DNA of 64,000 nt from Volvox africanus (GCA_030268105.1 BSDZ01000005.1:434001-498000); one strand, 5' to 3'. Counted from the first letter of the stretch, positions 1-12,900 are shown. The notes: generated by a model not told the origin, from the sequence alone. A program made the numbers and translations.

Positions 1-1
1 T

Positions 2-469
2 GACCAGGCCCTGGATCGCGGCAGATGTGGATCGGAGGCCACAACGGCGGCATGTGAGATCTGGCTCTACGCACGGCAGAAGGCGTACGATATGCTTGCA
101 GTGCTGTCGCCGATGCCGCGTCTGCAACTGCCGACGAAGCTCTGGACGGGGGGCGCAAGAGCCGCCACCACTCATACGGCTGTCGTATGCAGCGGGACGA
201 CAACTAGTGGTGCTAGTGGTAGTGGCGGCGGTGTGGGGAGTGGTGGAAAGGGAAATGGCAATCACGTTCACACCATGACGACATCGTGGGGACGGGGACG
301 GGGAGGTCCCACGTGGGATGGGAACGGGGCTTCCGCGCCGCCGCCGCCTCCTCCTCCTCATGTCACCAGCTTGCTGCGGAAGGCGCAGCCTTTGAGTCGC
401 GCCTGTGATGCCTGGCAGCGGGCGCAGGAGGAGGAGGTGCTCCGAAGAGGGGGGAGGGGGCCGGGGTGA
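2..469 (+). CDS. 3' end of an unrecognised gene (partial)
   Basis: One reading frame is open from the left window edge to a TGA at 467-469, giving 155 residues of C-terminal sequence. The first third reads like folded protein (segments such as CEIWLYARQKAYDML and LPTKLW). It is followed by a Gly/Ser/Thr-rich linker, a run of seven prolines and a charged tail with EEEV and Arg/Gly. This mix of a short conserved-looking block and low-complexity spacer is common in volvocine proteins. I do not recognise the family, and the start lies outside the window. An intron inside the Gly-rich part cannot be excluded. The neighbouring kelch copy A begins about 1.5 kb downstream on the same strand. Confidence 0.45.
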   Translation, partial: DQALDRGRCGSEATTAACEIWLYARQKAYDMLAVLSPMPRLQLPTKLWTGGARAATTHTAVVCSGTTTSGASGSGGGVGSGGKGNGNHVHTMTTSWGRGRGGPTWDGNGASAPPPPPPPHVTSLLRKAQPLSRACDAWQRAQEEEVLRRGGRGPG

Positions 470-1928
470 CGTCCCGATCCGGTGGAAGACTAGACTAGCG
501 CGGAGGTAGAAGGACGAGGAGGAGGAAGAGGACGTATGCCCTTAATGATGAGGATATGTGCAAGGCGATAGCACGTATGCAGAGCTTGTGCAAATGTTAT
601 ATATATATATATATAATGTTTAAATGTCCGGACTTGTCGTTTACTCTCTCACGGGCCATATGTATATGTATATATATGTGTGTGTGAGTGTGTGTGTGTG
701 CGAGCTCTGCGCACGTGCGTATTGCCTTGCTTGTATATTGTCATATATCCATCCCATCCGTACGTATCTCTCTGTCCGTCCATCAGAACGAGCGAGTCTG
801 CATGTCCAATGACGGAACCGAAAGCGGCCAGACCCCTGCTGCCCGCCGCCTCGGACGATGCACGTCATTATACCTAATTAACTAGCGAATGTTAGGTGCG
901 GCCTCTCCTAGACGGACAAGAATAATGGAAGCAAATAAGAATAATTGTCCAATAAGCTCAAAGTGCGGAAGTTCCAACTATCTGTGCGTTGCACATTCGT
1001 ATGTTATTGTTTAAATGAACGACCCCATGTCGTCGCCGCACGCAGAGGCGGGTCCACACACACTTACAGGCAGCTGAAAGCCACATACGTACACACTAGT
1101 ATTGCTGCGTGCAGTTACACGCAGGTTTTATACATATGGTCTATCAGTCGTCCGCATCCGCATCCGCATGCTAGCAGTATCTATCTTCCTATCTATCGCA
1201 TCATCATCTGCTGTCCCGCTTCATCCATTTCAGTATTAGCTGCATGCATACATATGCAGTATACTTCATTTTTGGGCGGGGCCCCGGCGCGAAGCGCTCA
1301 GGGGGGCCCCGCACTGTGGGATTGCCCATGTCCGCCGGTCTCTCTGTAACGGACCAAACATAATATCTCGCCCGGCGGAAACGCGATATTGGTAAGGTAT
1401 CTTTATTTTGGCCAATAACAATACCCTAAACCATATATATGTTGCATTTTCTATGTAAGTCAAGTAGCACTCATATATTATGTGCGTATATACATATACA
1501 TATATAATATAGTTGTGTGTAGGATAGGGGGGTACATCACCCGTGGCCACTAACCTGGCAGTCCCTACCTTCCCCGGTGTTTCGGGGCACCCTCATCCAG
1601 TCTCCCATGCCGACTTCTCCGAAATCAGTGGTTTTCCCAGGTTCAGCACCCACCACCAGCATCCAGCGGAATCTGCCGAATCAACTAAGGCGTCAACTCC
1701 GCTACTGGTCAGCTCGTAGGTCACTTTAATTGGGGTCGTCACCGTCCATCGGCATTGGGGCACCCTTCCCTTAACTTTGGGTCTTTGGTCTTTATATATA
1801 TTAACCCCATATATATAATGCATATTGCAAGCACTGCTCGCTTTTGCAAAGCAACCTGGCATTCCATTATTCATTCCCATGATGATCGATGCACGCATTA
1901 ACGACTGTACACGCTCGCTCGCACGCAG
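470..1928. other. Intergenic stretch with retroelement-like scraps
   Basis: No supported gene. A short TA run lies at 599-616 and a TG-rich run near 660-700. A GC-rich, nearly self-complementary block lies at about 1271-1312 (GGGGCCCC motifs around GCGCGAAGCGC). Segment 1541-1790, read on the minus strand, ends in CCCCCCTATCC followed by a TATATG-type tract, like the 3' tails of the LINE copies further right, so it may be a retroposon fragment. I searched here for the first two exons of kelch copy A and could not see them. Confidence 0.4.
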
Positions 1929-2224
1929 TAAAGCACAATGTCCGCGCGTGGGTCATCGCATGGCGGCAGCCACTACGAATAACAAACTCTACCTTCTCGG
2001 AGGATATCTAGATCATACTCCTGGTGTGTGAACTTTATTCAAAACAATTATATGGATTTTCATAATAGATTTGGATTAGACTTGTTCCGTCCGAATGGAT
2101 GGAACCCGAAAATATATATATACACACACACGTATTTACATACATATTTACATATATTTACATACATTTACAAGTGTACTAGATTCTTCTTCTTGATGAT
2201 TTATTGTTCTTTTGAATGCATACC

Positions 2225-2915
2225 TTAAGGAATGATCGACTCTTGCCTGGATGGGAAACCCGAGATGACCGGGTGACGTGACATGCCACCATCACTCAAA
2301 TACACAATTGTGCTGCTCGCTAGCTGGCAAACTGATTGGGAAACAGATCAGGAGTCCATTTGTGTCTTAATGTGCCATCTAATGGCATGTAGCTGTCAAT
2401 CTAATCTCCTAAGATGGCCCTGAGTGTTTGGGCAACATGATTGCTTGTCAGCAATCGCAAGTTCGGCCCGGATTGCCATTTGCTGCTTCTTTAAGGGAAC
2501 CGGGGTGTTGAGGGTTCTGCGGGGCACCCAGTGAGAGTTTGATGAGCAGCAGGGATAACATGGCTCCTTAGCCGTGTCCTTGTCCGACCTCACTGGCAGG
2601 ACTCATCAACGGTGGAATGCTCCACCCAGGAAGCATGAAGCCATGACCCCTACAGGGTGCCATGAGGTGCGGGGTGGCTTAGGAGAAACCCACCTAAAGG
2701 CCAGTAGGTGGTCCATTTGGGGCTGGCACATAGATAGGAGCCACCGAGAGCAAGAGAATCCGCGAAATCATACAACCCAGTGAACCATACCTGACAGCGG
2801 CCCAACACTTGGGTACGCGTGCCCAATGGTGTCAACTCCATTGGTTCCCTGTAATACACACCAGACTATGGCCGGCTTAACCATGGTAATCCATCCATCC
2901 ATCCGTCCATCCATC
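2225..2915 (+). repeat. Candidate retroposon with an ATCC-repeat tail
   Basis: This non-coding block in the first visible intron of kelch copy A has no long ORF. It ends at 2889-2915 in repeated ATCC units, the kind of simple-repeat tail left by SINE or LINE retroposition. The left boundary is a guess. No A/B box pair was clear enough to call it tRNA-derived. Confidence 0.3.
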
Positions 2916-2965
2916 CACGTTCTGACCAGGCTTTATTCCATACATAGGTGTACTCGTTGGGTGTA

Positions 2966-3040
2966 GTATCCTGGGGATCTAAGGCTATCCTAATATCCAG
3001 GATGGACAAGCACCGGGGCCTTTGATGGGGCCAAACCACA
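2966..3040 (-). repeat. Short dispersed repeat, copy 1
   Basis: This segment contains GTATCCTGGGGATCTAAGG, AATATCCAGGATGGACAAGC and GGGGCCTTTG in order. The same order of motifs recurs near 3495-3568, 15218-15292, 19838-19908 (opposite strand) and 28045-28117. Strand is assigned so that the TACTACACCCA end is 3'. Confidence 0.5.
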
Positions 3041-3077
3041 GTACTGCGCACGGGGGGCATGCGGCTTTGTCTGTATG

Positions 3078-3080
<3 letters not shown>

Positions 3081-3127
<47 letters not shown>

Positions 3128-3162
3128 TATATTGGTATATAGGGTATATATTGGTATATTGG

Positions 3163-3192
<30 letters not shown>
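3081..3192. repeat. TA dinucleotide microsatellite, two blocks
   Basis: Uninterrupted TA runs at about 3081-3125 and 3167-3192 are separated by a GGTATAT-rich spacer. They lie in an intron of kelch copy A. Confidence 0.9.
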
Positions 3193-3193
<1 letters not shown>

Positions 3194-3494
3194 CCAGTTT
3201 TCTATCGTCATTCGAAAATCCGTCAAAAGATAAGGTCGTTATGTATTTATTTACTTGAGCCGAACCGTTCATTATTCATCACTTACTTATTTGCACGCAG
3301 AGAGCATGCAGACCTATGATCCAATCACGGACACGTGGACCATCAGACCAAACCCACCCTTCAAAAGTGGAGCTGCTGCGGCCACTGCGATCGTATTGAG
3401 AACGGTGATCAGCACCGCGGTGTGCCACAGACAGCATGCGCGTAAATAGATCGTGCAGCAACTTCGTACTTAATAACAAGACAATGTTTAATTG

Positions 3495-3568
3495 GGTGTT
3501 ACACTGTCGGTGTATCTAAGGCTAATATCCAGGATATTAAGAACATTGGCCCGATCGGGCCTAAACAG
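3495..3568 (-). repeat. Short dispersed repeat, copy 2
   Basis: It starts TGGGTGTTACACTGT, the reverse complement of the LINE 3' end seen at 20801 and 24540. It continues with GTATCTAAGGCTAATATCC and a GATCGGGCC motif like the other short repeat copies. It looks like a junction or mosaic of the two families, 24 bp left of the CACTA transposon. Confidence 0.4.
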
Positions 3569-3591
3569 TTTGGCGGATATTAACAAAGAGA

Positions 3592-3745
3592 CACTATAAC
3601 AAGGAATTCGTGCGTTAGCTCGCGTTAGGCTCGCGTTAGGGACCCCTAACGCAAGCCTAACGCAAGCTTAACGCGAACTAACGCGAGCTAACGCAAAGCC
3701 TAACGCAAATCAAACGCATTGCGTTATTGCTTGCGTATCGCTAAC
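3592..3745 (+). repeat. CACTA left terminal inverted repeat and subterminal GCGTTAG array
   Basis: The terminal repeat CACTATAACAAGGAATTCG is followed by about a dozen GCGTTAG/CTAACGC units in alternating orientation. Many can pair with each other, so single strands could fold. Confidence 0.8.
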
Positions 3746-3907
3746 GCAATCCTAAATTTTGTTTATGAGTTAAATAATCATTTGTACCATGCACCAATCA
3801 TTTCAATCATCATTAGGTACATACATCCTAACTTCATCTGCCACCGCACATTTAGCAGCCCGCTCTAACATAAGCTTAGAAACAAACATGATAGATGTTA
3901 GTTCTAT

Positions 3908-6900
3908 CTAACAGTCTTCTATTTCACTATCGTCGTTGTCGTCGTCCTCTCGCGCACTGGTGGCATCATCCTGCTCGTCCTCACTCCTCTCGTCCTTGCT
4001 CACCTCCTCCTCAAACAACTCCTGAAAAGTTCAGAAAAGGAAAATTATACTTATTTACATGCATATATATAAAGGTAAATTAAGCCGACACGACCCAGCA
4101 ATCATTTTCGGTTATGATATTTTTAATCATGTCTAGGATGGGCAGTGCTTCTAGGTACTATGTATGTGGACACTTTGTTACCTGTTTCTTCTTACTCCCT
4201 GAGCCCCCACGTTGACGTCGTGCCCGTGTACATCGCACATCTTCCGAAGCACTCTTGACCTTTATCAGTCGAAACAACACATATTAGAATATTACATTCA
4301 TACAAGCAGGAAATTAAGACAACAAGCTGAACTCAGGAAATTAACCTTCTTTCGCCGGTGGTCGTAACTGTCATTATTGTCGTCACCGTCCGTAGACTTG
4401 TCTTCCACCGGCACCTGCTGGTCCAAAATACGTGAAGGGACTAGGTAGTGATAGCAAATATAATTAATGTCGGGCCTCAATATATTGTACCTTTCTTTTG
4501 ATGCCCGTGCTTGTCCGTCTCACTTTCGTGGATGGCCGCACATCGCCGTCGTTTGTTACCTTCAAGGGCCACCGTTAACATACATATATGATTTTAGAAA
4601 TGATAAGCTTATATTTTCTTTTTAAAAAGAGAAAAACAAATCGACGTATACCACATCAAACCACAAAGCACGCAGCAAATTAAAAGAATAGAACGAAACA
4701 TAAAATTACAACTCACTAAAATGGGAAGACAGGATGAATATTCATTAATGGGCTGTACCTTTTTCGCTGCCGCCTTGCTTGAGTTCGTAGCATTCCTGCT
4801 GGAGTTCCTTGCCTTAGAGGGCTGTGGACTCTTTGCCTACATGAAAAGGAAGTATGTTTGAGGAAAATAGGAACAATTACATAAAAGACAAAAAGGAAAA
4901 AACAGGTTAAAGGACATTAATGACCTGTACATCCCTGTACATGCAATCCATAATGTACATCACCCATCCTGCAATAACCTTGCTAAGCGCGCCTGGAAAT
5001 TTGCACACCCCATCAACCACTCTCTTTACCACTATTATTTGGACTAACCTGTCGGCGTCTAGCGGCCTGGATCTCCTCCTTCTGATGTATGCGAGCTGCA
5101 TTGGTAGCCAGCACCATCATCAATGCATCTTCACCATGTGCGGGCTACTTTTGGCGTTTGCTAGTGCACCCATCCTGAGTTCCTGGCGGCTCGTCATTTC
5201 GGCCGCTTTTCTGCGGTTTGGTAGCAATTAAGCATTTTGTAAACAAGGAAATGAAGGCATGAAAACATTGTTATTGTTGTACTAGCTAAAATAAAAAAAA
5301 GGTTATGCATGAACTGTGATGTACTTTCTGCAAACATACTAAGAAGTACGTACTATTATGGTGGCGAAGCAGCAGCAATAATTAAAGTGAACACATGCAT
5401 AATCGCATCTTACCCTAGTGCCTTTTGGCAACTCCAGTGCACCAAGGCCTGGTGTATGCTGAGCTGTTCCACCAGCTCCAACCGGCGCTGGAGTGGCTGG
5501 TACGGCAAAGGATGTCTTACTGCTTTCAATCTGCTTCCGCTGCACAAGTGTATTAATAAGCTCCTGTTGCCGATCTGTCACATTCAAATCCTCCATCACA
5601 ATGCGGCGCTCACTGGGACCCGCATCTGGGTTATCTGGCTGAGCGTACTTGAAGCTCCTCCAGGCTGCCCAAGACTCCTTGTTCCACAGCTTCTTCCATG
5701 GCTTCTTCTCAAACTCATCTACATAAAAATAATGTGAAGACGAACATCAACGCCAGATGCCATGATACACATCATTGTCGAAAGTTTTCGTAATCCCGTA
5801 CGTAGCGTAAGCGGTGTTGTGCTACGGTTAGTTTCCCGCCGATGCGTAGGTCGATGTGATCCTACAAGGCGAAGTGCTATTGTGATGAACACATTGCATA
5901 TGAATGAATCTGCATGATATAAATGTATTCGTGTACATTTATATATGCATTTGGCATGTTGTCATTACCTATCGCGACATCGCACCATGGCAAATCTGCC
6001 TAGCATGCATGAAAGCCCGAAGCATTGAAGTGCGCATTATGCTCGTGCTACGAAACGATAAGTAATATTATCTGATATAATATTACTTCATTGCAGCACA
6101 CGTTGAGAGTGCCGCACTCGTCACGATACATGCCCTGCAACCGGATATCGTTATCCGGACCCTTGCATCATGCGAATGCCGGAAAGGCTTATACGTTGTT
6201 ATGCGTAGACATCACCTAGACGCGGTAGGGTTGTCACATCTAGGATCGGCCTCCTGATGTGAATCGTACGGCATTGCGATGCTTCGAGTATAACAGATGC
6301 GAGGACGGCTAAGCAAGATAAGACATTCGATACCGGAGAACACTCGTGTGTTCTACATTACTATTGCTGTACACTATTCTACTTAGCCCGAGCTAAGCCT
6401 GAACTTCGCTAATCACCGCTGCGTGATGATTGCTTGCTTCCGGTGCTGACGGCGATTTCGTCCATTGCATCGTTCCAATCTGTAAAACTGTAAGTTATAT
6501 CTCTCTTCGTCTTGAAGTCTTCCGCTGTCTCTGTTTGCTCTCGCTTGCCTTGCTGTACTTGCAAGTGCTCGCGCATCGGTGTCAAAAGTCTCCAGACGTG
6601 CAGATACTTATGAGCAAACGCGAACGAGAGGTACAACAAATTGGTATCGAGACAGGTTCGTTGCCTAACTGTCTCTCTCTGTCTAATCGGAAGTAGGTTC
6701 TTTCTATGGCGAGTTCCAGCGACGAACCACGAGGACTGCTAGATACTTTTGCCGAAGACTTAGGCCGCGCCGTTTTGGACGCCGCCGCTTCCGGTTTGTA
6801 ATTGTTTAATTGCTTTTGCTTAGATTGCTGCACTTGTTGTGTAAGTGTACGCTCTGAGTCGCAGGTAATCTCAGTGCACCGGCATTGCTTGCCGCGGCGA

Positions 6901-9900
6901 CTGAGACCGGCTTTCGTCCGGACCAGTTGGCGACTCTCATTGCCCAAACTACGGAGATCAGGACTCAGCTGGGCAACTACTTGCTGAGTTTGCTGAATCT
7001 TCTCAAGAGTACTGTCGGTAGGCTCACCGAGTTGTTTTGTACTCTTGCCTTTGCGATAGAAGTCGGCTTCTATTACGCAAACCTAGGGTATCGTTTCGTG
7101 CTTCATGTCCGCGGAACACGACGATACACCGCACACTAGCCTAGCTAGCCAACCCGATTTTGTTGTGGCTGCTAGAGCACCGGATATAGGTCTTGAGACT
7201 GTTGGCGCGCGAGCCACTCAAGAGCCCCTTTTCCTTCAGACCCCTGCTCACTTAATTGTGCCGCATTCAGCAGTGAACACGAATATGGACAACACTGCTG
7301 GACCAAGGGTTCTGCCATTACCTCAAGCTCGAGGGCATGATGACATCCCTGAGGTGATGAGATTGTCGATTCCCGTTCCTAGGCTCAATATTTCGCTGAC
7401 CGACAAGACACCAGGGCATAGCATAGCCGATGCAACTCGTGCGTACGTGCGTGACGCTAAAAAGTATCTTCAGGCTGTTCATGGTGGCGATAATGACGGT
7501 ATCAGGTGTCTCTTCGTTGGTAACACCCTCGAGGGCTCAGCGAAGGACTGGTATCGCAATTGGACCAACGCCCGGGGCAACTATACTTTTGACGAGTTGG
7601 TCGCCGCTTTGCTCGCACGATTCGCTACTGAGGTTCAAGCACGTGATGTGGAAGCTCGTAAGGTTTTGGCAGCCGGTAGCTACCACATGCGTCGGGATGA
7701 AAATGTACCTGCGTACCAGTCACGCTTTGAAGCACTTGTGACTCCCATTGCTGACCTCACTGAATCCGAGCGTGTCTTTTGGTTTAGGCAAGGCCTGACG
7801 AAACTTTTGGCTAAATGGTGCGCTACTGACTTGGTTGGAGCGCAGATCAAGTCGTATGATGCTTTGGTCGCTTTTGCTAAGGGTACGGAGATACGACTCC
7901 TTGCCGGTGAGGAAGAAGTCAAGTCTGCCCCTCGTGCAAATGCCGTGCAAGTGCAGGATCCGCTTGGGGAAGCCATAGCTCTTGACCAGGACTTCGGAGC
8001 GACCCGCCCCACGCCTACTGCCGCGACGCGACGCAGCAACCGGCAACGCCAGGCGCGCGGGGGCGCTAGCTCGGGTGTCCGTGGGTCAGGAGGAGCTGGT
8101 CCGAGCTCGGACCCGGCTAAAAACAGGAAGCGTGGTGGTGCACCGTCGACGGCAGCCGCACAGCGTTCCGACCCCAATGCGAAGTGGACTCGCACGGACG
8201 ACATGTATATGCCAAAATGGAATTGCAATCGTTCCGAATTCGAGCGTCGAAAATTGGCCAACGTTTGTCTACGGTGTGCGGAGAGCCACTCCACAAAGGA
8301 TTGCCCTCTAATGCCGCCGTTTGTACCTCAGCCGAAATAGGGGCTTGCCCGGGTTCCTGTGGAGGGGGCACCACCTGGGATTTCTGAACTAACGCGTGGT
8401 CGGTGGTCATCCTTACGGCCATCCGTTAAGGCATTGTTGCCTTGTGTACTTGGACACATCGAGCGAGTCATTGCGCGACGCATCACGCTTGACGGACGCA
8501 CGGGACTTCTCTGCTTCGACCCGTTGTGTAATTTGTTTACACCTCGCCGTCCCCTGTCGTCTATCGATCTGTCTAACCACGTGGTTTTGTTCATCCCCTC
8601 GTCTCTGCGTTAATTTTGCTGTGACCGCAATGGCCGTGCAAATCGAACCAGAGCTAGTCGGGCGTAAGGAGGCCGTCCGTTTGTTACGGAAGGGTGCCCA
8701 CGGACTGCTTTTAAGGCCGCGGGTGAGCTGTTGTGTCACCACCACGCAGATTTCTGCGGATCCTGAGGTTGAGGCCCTACTGTCGCAGTATGAGGACGTC
8801 TTTAAAGATATCCCTGGCCTACCACCTATGCGTCCTGTTGATCACACAATCCCTCTCATGCCTGGAGCGCAGCCTACGGCCCGGCCAATGTACAGGTTGA
8901 GTCCATTGGAGCTGGACGAGGTGAAGCGCCAGGTGACGGATTTGCTCGCGAAGGGTATGATACGCCCCAGCACATCCCCGTATTCTGCACCGATTTTGTT
9001 TGTCGGTAAGAAGGATGGGACCTTGCGCATGTGAATTGATTACCGGGGGTTAAATGCGAATACGGTGAAAAATCGCTACCCTTTGCCACGCGTTGACGAC
9101 CTGTTGGATAAGCTGAAGGGCTCGGCTTATTTTTCCTCAATTGACTTACAACAGGGCTACAATCAGATTCGCATCGCTGCCTCTGATATCCCGAAAACCG
9201 CTTTTCGGATGCCCTTCGGTCACTTTGAGTATACGGTCCTATCGTTTGGTTTGACTAATGCCCCTGCGACGTTTCAGGCGGTTATGGACCGAATGTTTAG
9301 GCCGTTTATCGACAGGTTCGTTGTTTGCTACCTGGATGACATCTTGGTATATTCTAAGACGCGCGAGGAGCACTTGGAGCATCTTCGGCTCGTGCTCGAC
9401 GTTATGAGGCGGGAGCAATTGTTTGCTAAACGCGCCAAATGCTTTTGGGCGCAGCCTCAGGTGGAATATTTGGGCCACATTGTGTCGGCCACCGGTGTGA
9501 AGATGGACCCGCGGAAGGTCGCCGTGGTTCGCGATTGGCCCGCGCCTCAGAACCTCACGGAGCTGCGTAAGTTCCTTGGCTTGACCAATTATTTCCGAAA
9601 GTTCATTGAAAAATATTCCATCATTGCGGCCCCGCTTACTAACTTAACTCGCAAAGGCGTTTTCGTTTCGCTCGAGTCGTGGACGTCGCAATGCCAGCGG
9701 GCATTCGAAGAGCTCAAACGAATCGTTGCCGAAGATGTCACCCTTGCATTCCCTGATTACTCGTTGCCATTTCGTGTTGAGGTAGTGTCTGATGCCTCAA
9801 TATTTGGAAGCGGCGCTGTATTGTTACAGGAAGGGCGACCGATCGCCTTCACGAGTAAGAAGTTTTCTGGTGCGGAAATTCGCTACACCACCGGGGAACA

Positions 9901-12900
9901 GGAGCTTCTGGCCGTGCTGCATGCTTTAAAGGAATGGTGCTGTTACCTCGAGGGACGCCCGTTTACTTTAAAGACTGACCACAAGCCCCTAACGTTTTTG
10001 CAAAACATTCCGACGTTGAACCGCCGACAAGCTAGGTGGATGGAATATCTAGCTAGGTTCAACTGCACCTGGGAGTATATTTCTGGTAAATTGAATATTG
10101 CCGATGCTCTCAGTCGACATCCGTCGCTACATGCTGCAATTTTGGCAGCGCCCGTCGTGCGGCCGTGTAGCGAGGACGTACCGATCGCGACGGACCTCAC
10201 GGAGCGGTTGAAGGTTGCCTACAACGCAGACGCCTGGTTTGCGGACCCGGCTAATGTAGAAAACCTTCGCAAGCAGAATGGCCTTTGGCTACGGACGGAG
10301 GGTGCAGCTACGCAAATCGTCGTTCCGAACGACGATGCGCTACGCTACGACATCCTTGCGCGGTTCCACGAGGACCCGTTAGCAGGACACCCTGGTAGCA
10401 AGCGATTGATCGACTTGGTGCAACGTTCCTTTTGGTGGCCTCGTTTGGCTAAGGATGCAGCAAACTTCATCCAGACATGCAGTCTGTGCCAGCGCAATTA
10501 GGCTTTGTCCGGTAAGGGCCATGGGTTGTTGCAACCGTTGCCTGTCCCGGATGCGCCTTGGGAAAGTGTTTCCATGAACTTCGTAGTCGCGCTGCCCAAA
10601 ACTGAGGGGGGATATGATGCGGTGTTCGTAATGGTCGATCGCCTGACTAAGATGGTCCACCTAGCACCATGCACATCATCCTGCACGGCTGAGCAAACCG
10701 CACGTTTGTTTTTCGACAATGTGGTTCGGTTACACGGGGTTCCCAAAAATGTGATTTCGGACCGCGGTGGGCAGTTCACGTCTAAGTTTTGGGAAGCGCT
10801 CTGCAAACTAGTTGGCATGCGCGTCAACCTGAGCACGGCGTATCACCCGCAGACTGATGGTCAAACCGAACGCACAAACCGCACGTTGGGTGATATGTTG
10901 CGCAATTATGCTGGTCGCACACCACTTGTTTGGGATACATATTTGACTGCGGCAGAATTCGCGCTTAACAACGCTGTTAACCGCTCTACAGGCAAAAGTC
11001 CGTTCTTTCTTAACTACGGGTTTCATCCCGCGCTACCCGTGTGGCGTGAGTTGGAAGTGAACGTGCCTGCTGCTAAACTTTTTGCCAAGTCTTTTATGTC
11101 CCGAATCACAGACGCTAAGTCGTGTTTGGACGCGGCACAGCAACGAACGACGGAATATTACAACAAATCCAAGCAGGATGTGACGTTTTCGGAAGGGCAA
11201 CTCGTGTTGCTAAGCACCAAGAACTTGCGTTCCTTGGCCGACGGATCCCGAAAACTCTTACCCCGCTGGATTGGTCCGTATCCTGTCGTGCGCATGGTTG
11301 GGAATGTGGCTGTGGAGCTTGCATTGCCCACTGATATGACCATTCACCCCACGTTTCACGTATCGCTTGTTCGTCCGTATCGTAGTACGGAACCCGTCCC
11401 TGAGCCTGCTAACGCCCCCGCAGCGATCGAACCAGTTCCCGAGACCTGGATCGCTGGTAAACAGAAGTTTTACGATGTGGAGCGGGTGTTAGATTATCGC
11501 GCGCGTCGTATGGGCCGACACCGACGTAAGCGAACAGTACACGAGTACTTGGTTAAGTGGACAGGGTATACCGACGAGCACAACTCATGGGAACCGGCAC
11601 GCAACTTCTCACAGGACATGAAACCCCTGCTCGAAGAAGCCCGCAAACGTGCCACGCAAGCCCAATGACCCCTGCAGTCGATGCTGTATGATGCAGCGAG
11701 GACGCTGCATACGGGAGGGGGGATAATTGTTGTGCTACGGTTAGTTTCCCGCCGATGCGTAGGTCGATGTGATCCTACAAGGCGAAGTGCTATTGTGATG
11801 AACACATTGCATATGAATGAATCTGCATGATATAAATGTATTCGTGTACATTTATATATGCATTTGGCATGTTGTCATTACCTATCGCGACATCGCACCA
11901 TGGCAAATCTGCCTAGCATGCATGAAAGCCCGAAGCATTGAAGTGCGCATTATGCTCGTGCTACGAAACAATAAGTAATATTATCTGATATAATATTACT
12001 TCATTGCAGCACACGTTGAGAGTGCCGCACTCGTCACGATACATGCCCTGCAACCGGATATCGTTATCCGGACCCTTGCATCATGCGAATGCCGGAAAGG
12101 CTTATACGTTGTTATGCGTAGACATCGCCTAGACGCGGTAGGGTTGTCACATCTAGGATCGGCCTCCTGATGTGAATCGTACGGCATTGCGATGCTTCGA
12201 GTATAACAGATGCGAGGACGGCTAAGCAAGATAAGACATTCGATACCGGAGAACACTCGTGTGTTCTACATTACTATTGCTGTACGCTATTCTACTTAGC
12301 CCGAGCTAAGCCTGAACTTCGCTAATCACCACCGCGTGATGATTGCTTGCTTCCGGCGCTGACGGTGATTTCGTCCATTGCATCGTTCCAATCTGTAAAA
12401 CTGTAAGTTATATCTCTCTTCGTCTTGAAGTCTTCCGCTGTCTCTGTTTGCTCTCACTTGCCTTGCTGTACTTGCAAGTGCTCGCGCATCGGTGTCGAAA
12501 GTCTCCAGACGTGCAGATACTTATGAGCAAACACGAACGAGAGGTACAACAAGCGGCATGGCATGTCCTTTGTCGTAAAACAAATCTTTGGCCCGCGTTT
12601 ACCCCATATTCCATTTTTCAAAATACATAGAAAGGATTTTTTTATCAAACAACCTGATCAAAATATGTTGTAAAAAAGTATATGGATGACAAGTAGCAGT
12701 ACGAGCTCACAAACCTGGCTTGCAGGCAAGTTCCTCCTTTTGGGTGGCCTTCACCTTTTCGTACCTTGCATGTTGGGCATTGTAATCCGTTGCGTATCTA
12801 CAAAGTACATGGGATGCACCGAATAAAAGTGCTTACTTTTTATACTGTGCATGCTTCATTCTATTGTTGTCTGTCCCCACTGAAAGTAAGCTAATGATAT

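Larger units (their letters stand above)
5815..12551 (+). mobile_element. Ty3/gypsy chromovirus-type LTR retrotransposon, recently inserted
   Basis: Two 824-bp LTRs begin TGTTGTG and end ACAACA. The 5-bp target duplication AGCGG is exact (5810-5814 and 12552-12556). The internal region has a primer binding site, gag with a zinc knuckle, pol in the order reverse transcriptase, RNase H, integrase, chromodomain, then a polypurine tract. That order plus the chromodomain places it among chromoviruses. The LTRs differ at about ten positions by eye, all transitions, roughly 1.2 percent, so the insertion is young. Pol has two stop codons and a changed catalytic residue, so this copy cannot move by itself. 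It is nested in an intron of the CACTA-borne gene. Confidence 0.95.

Noticed and set aside
7680..8294. 204-codon minus-strand ORF opposite gag
   Set aside because: A shadow of gag, which has clear domain motifs on the plus strand.
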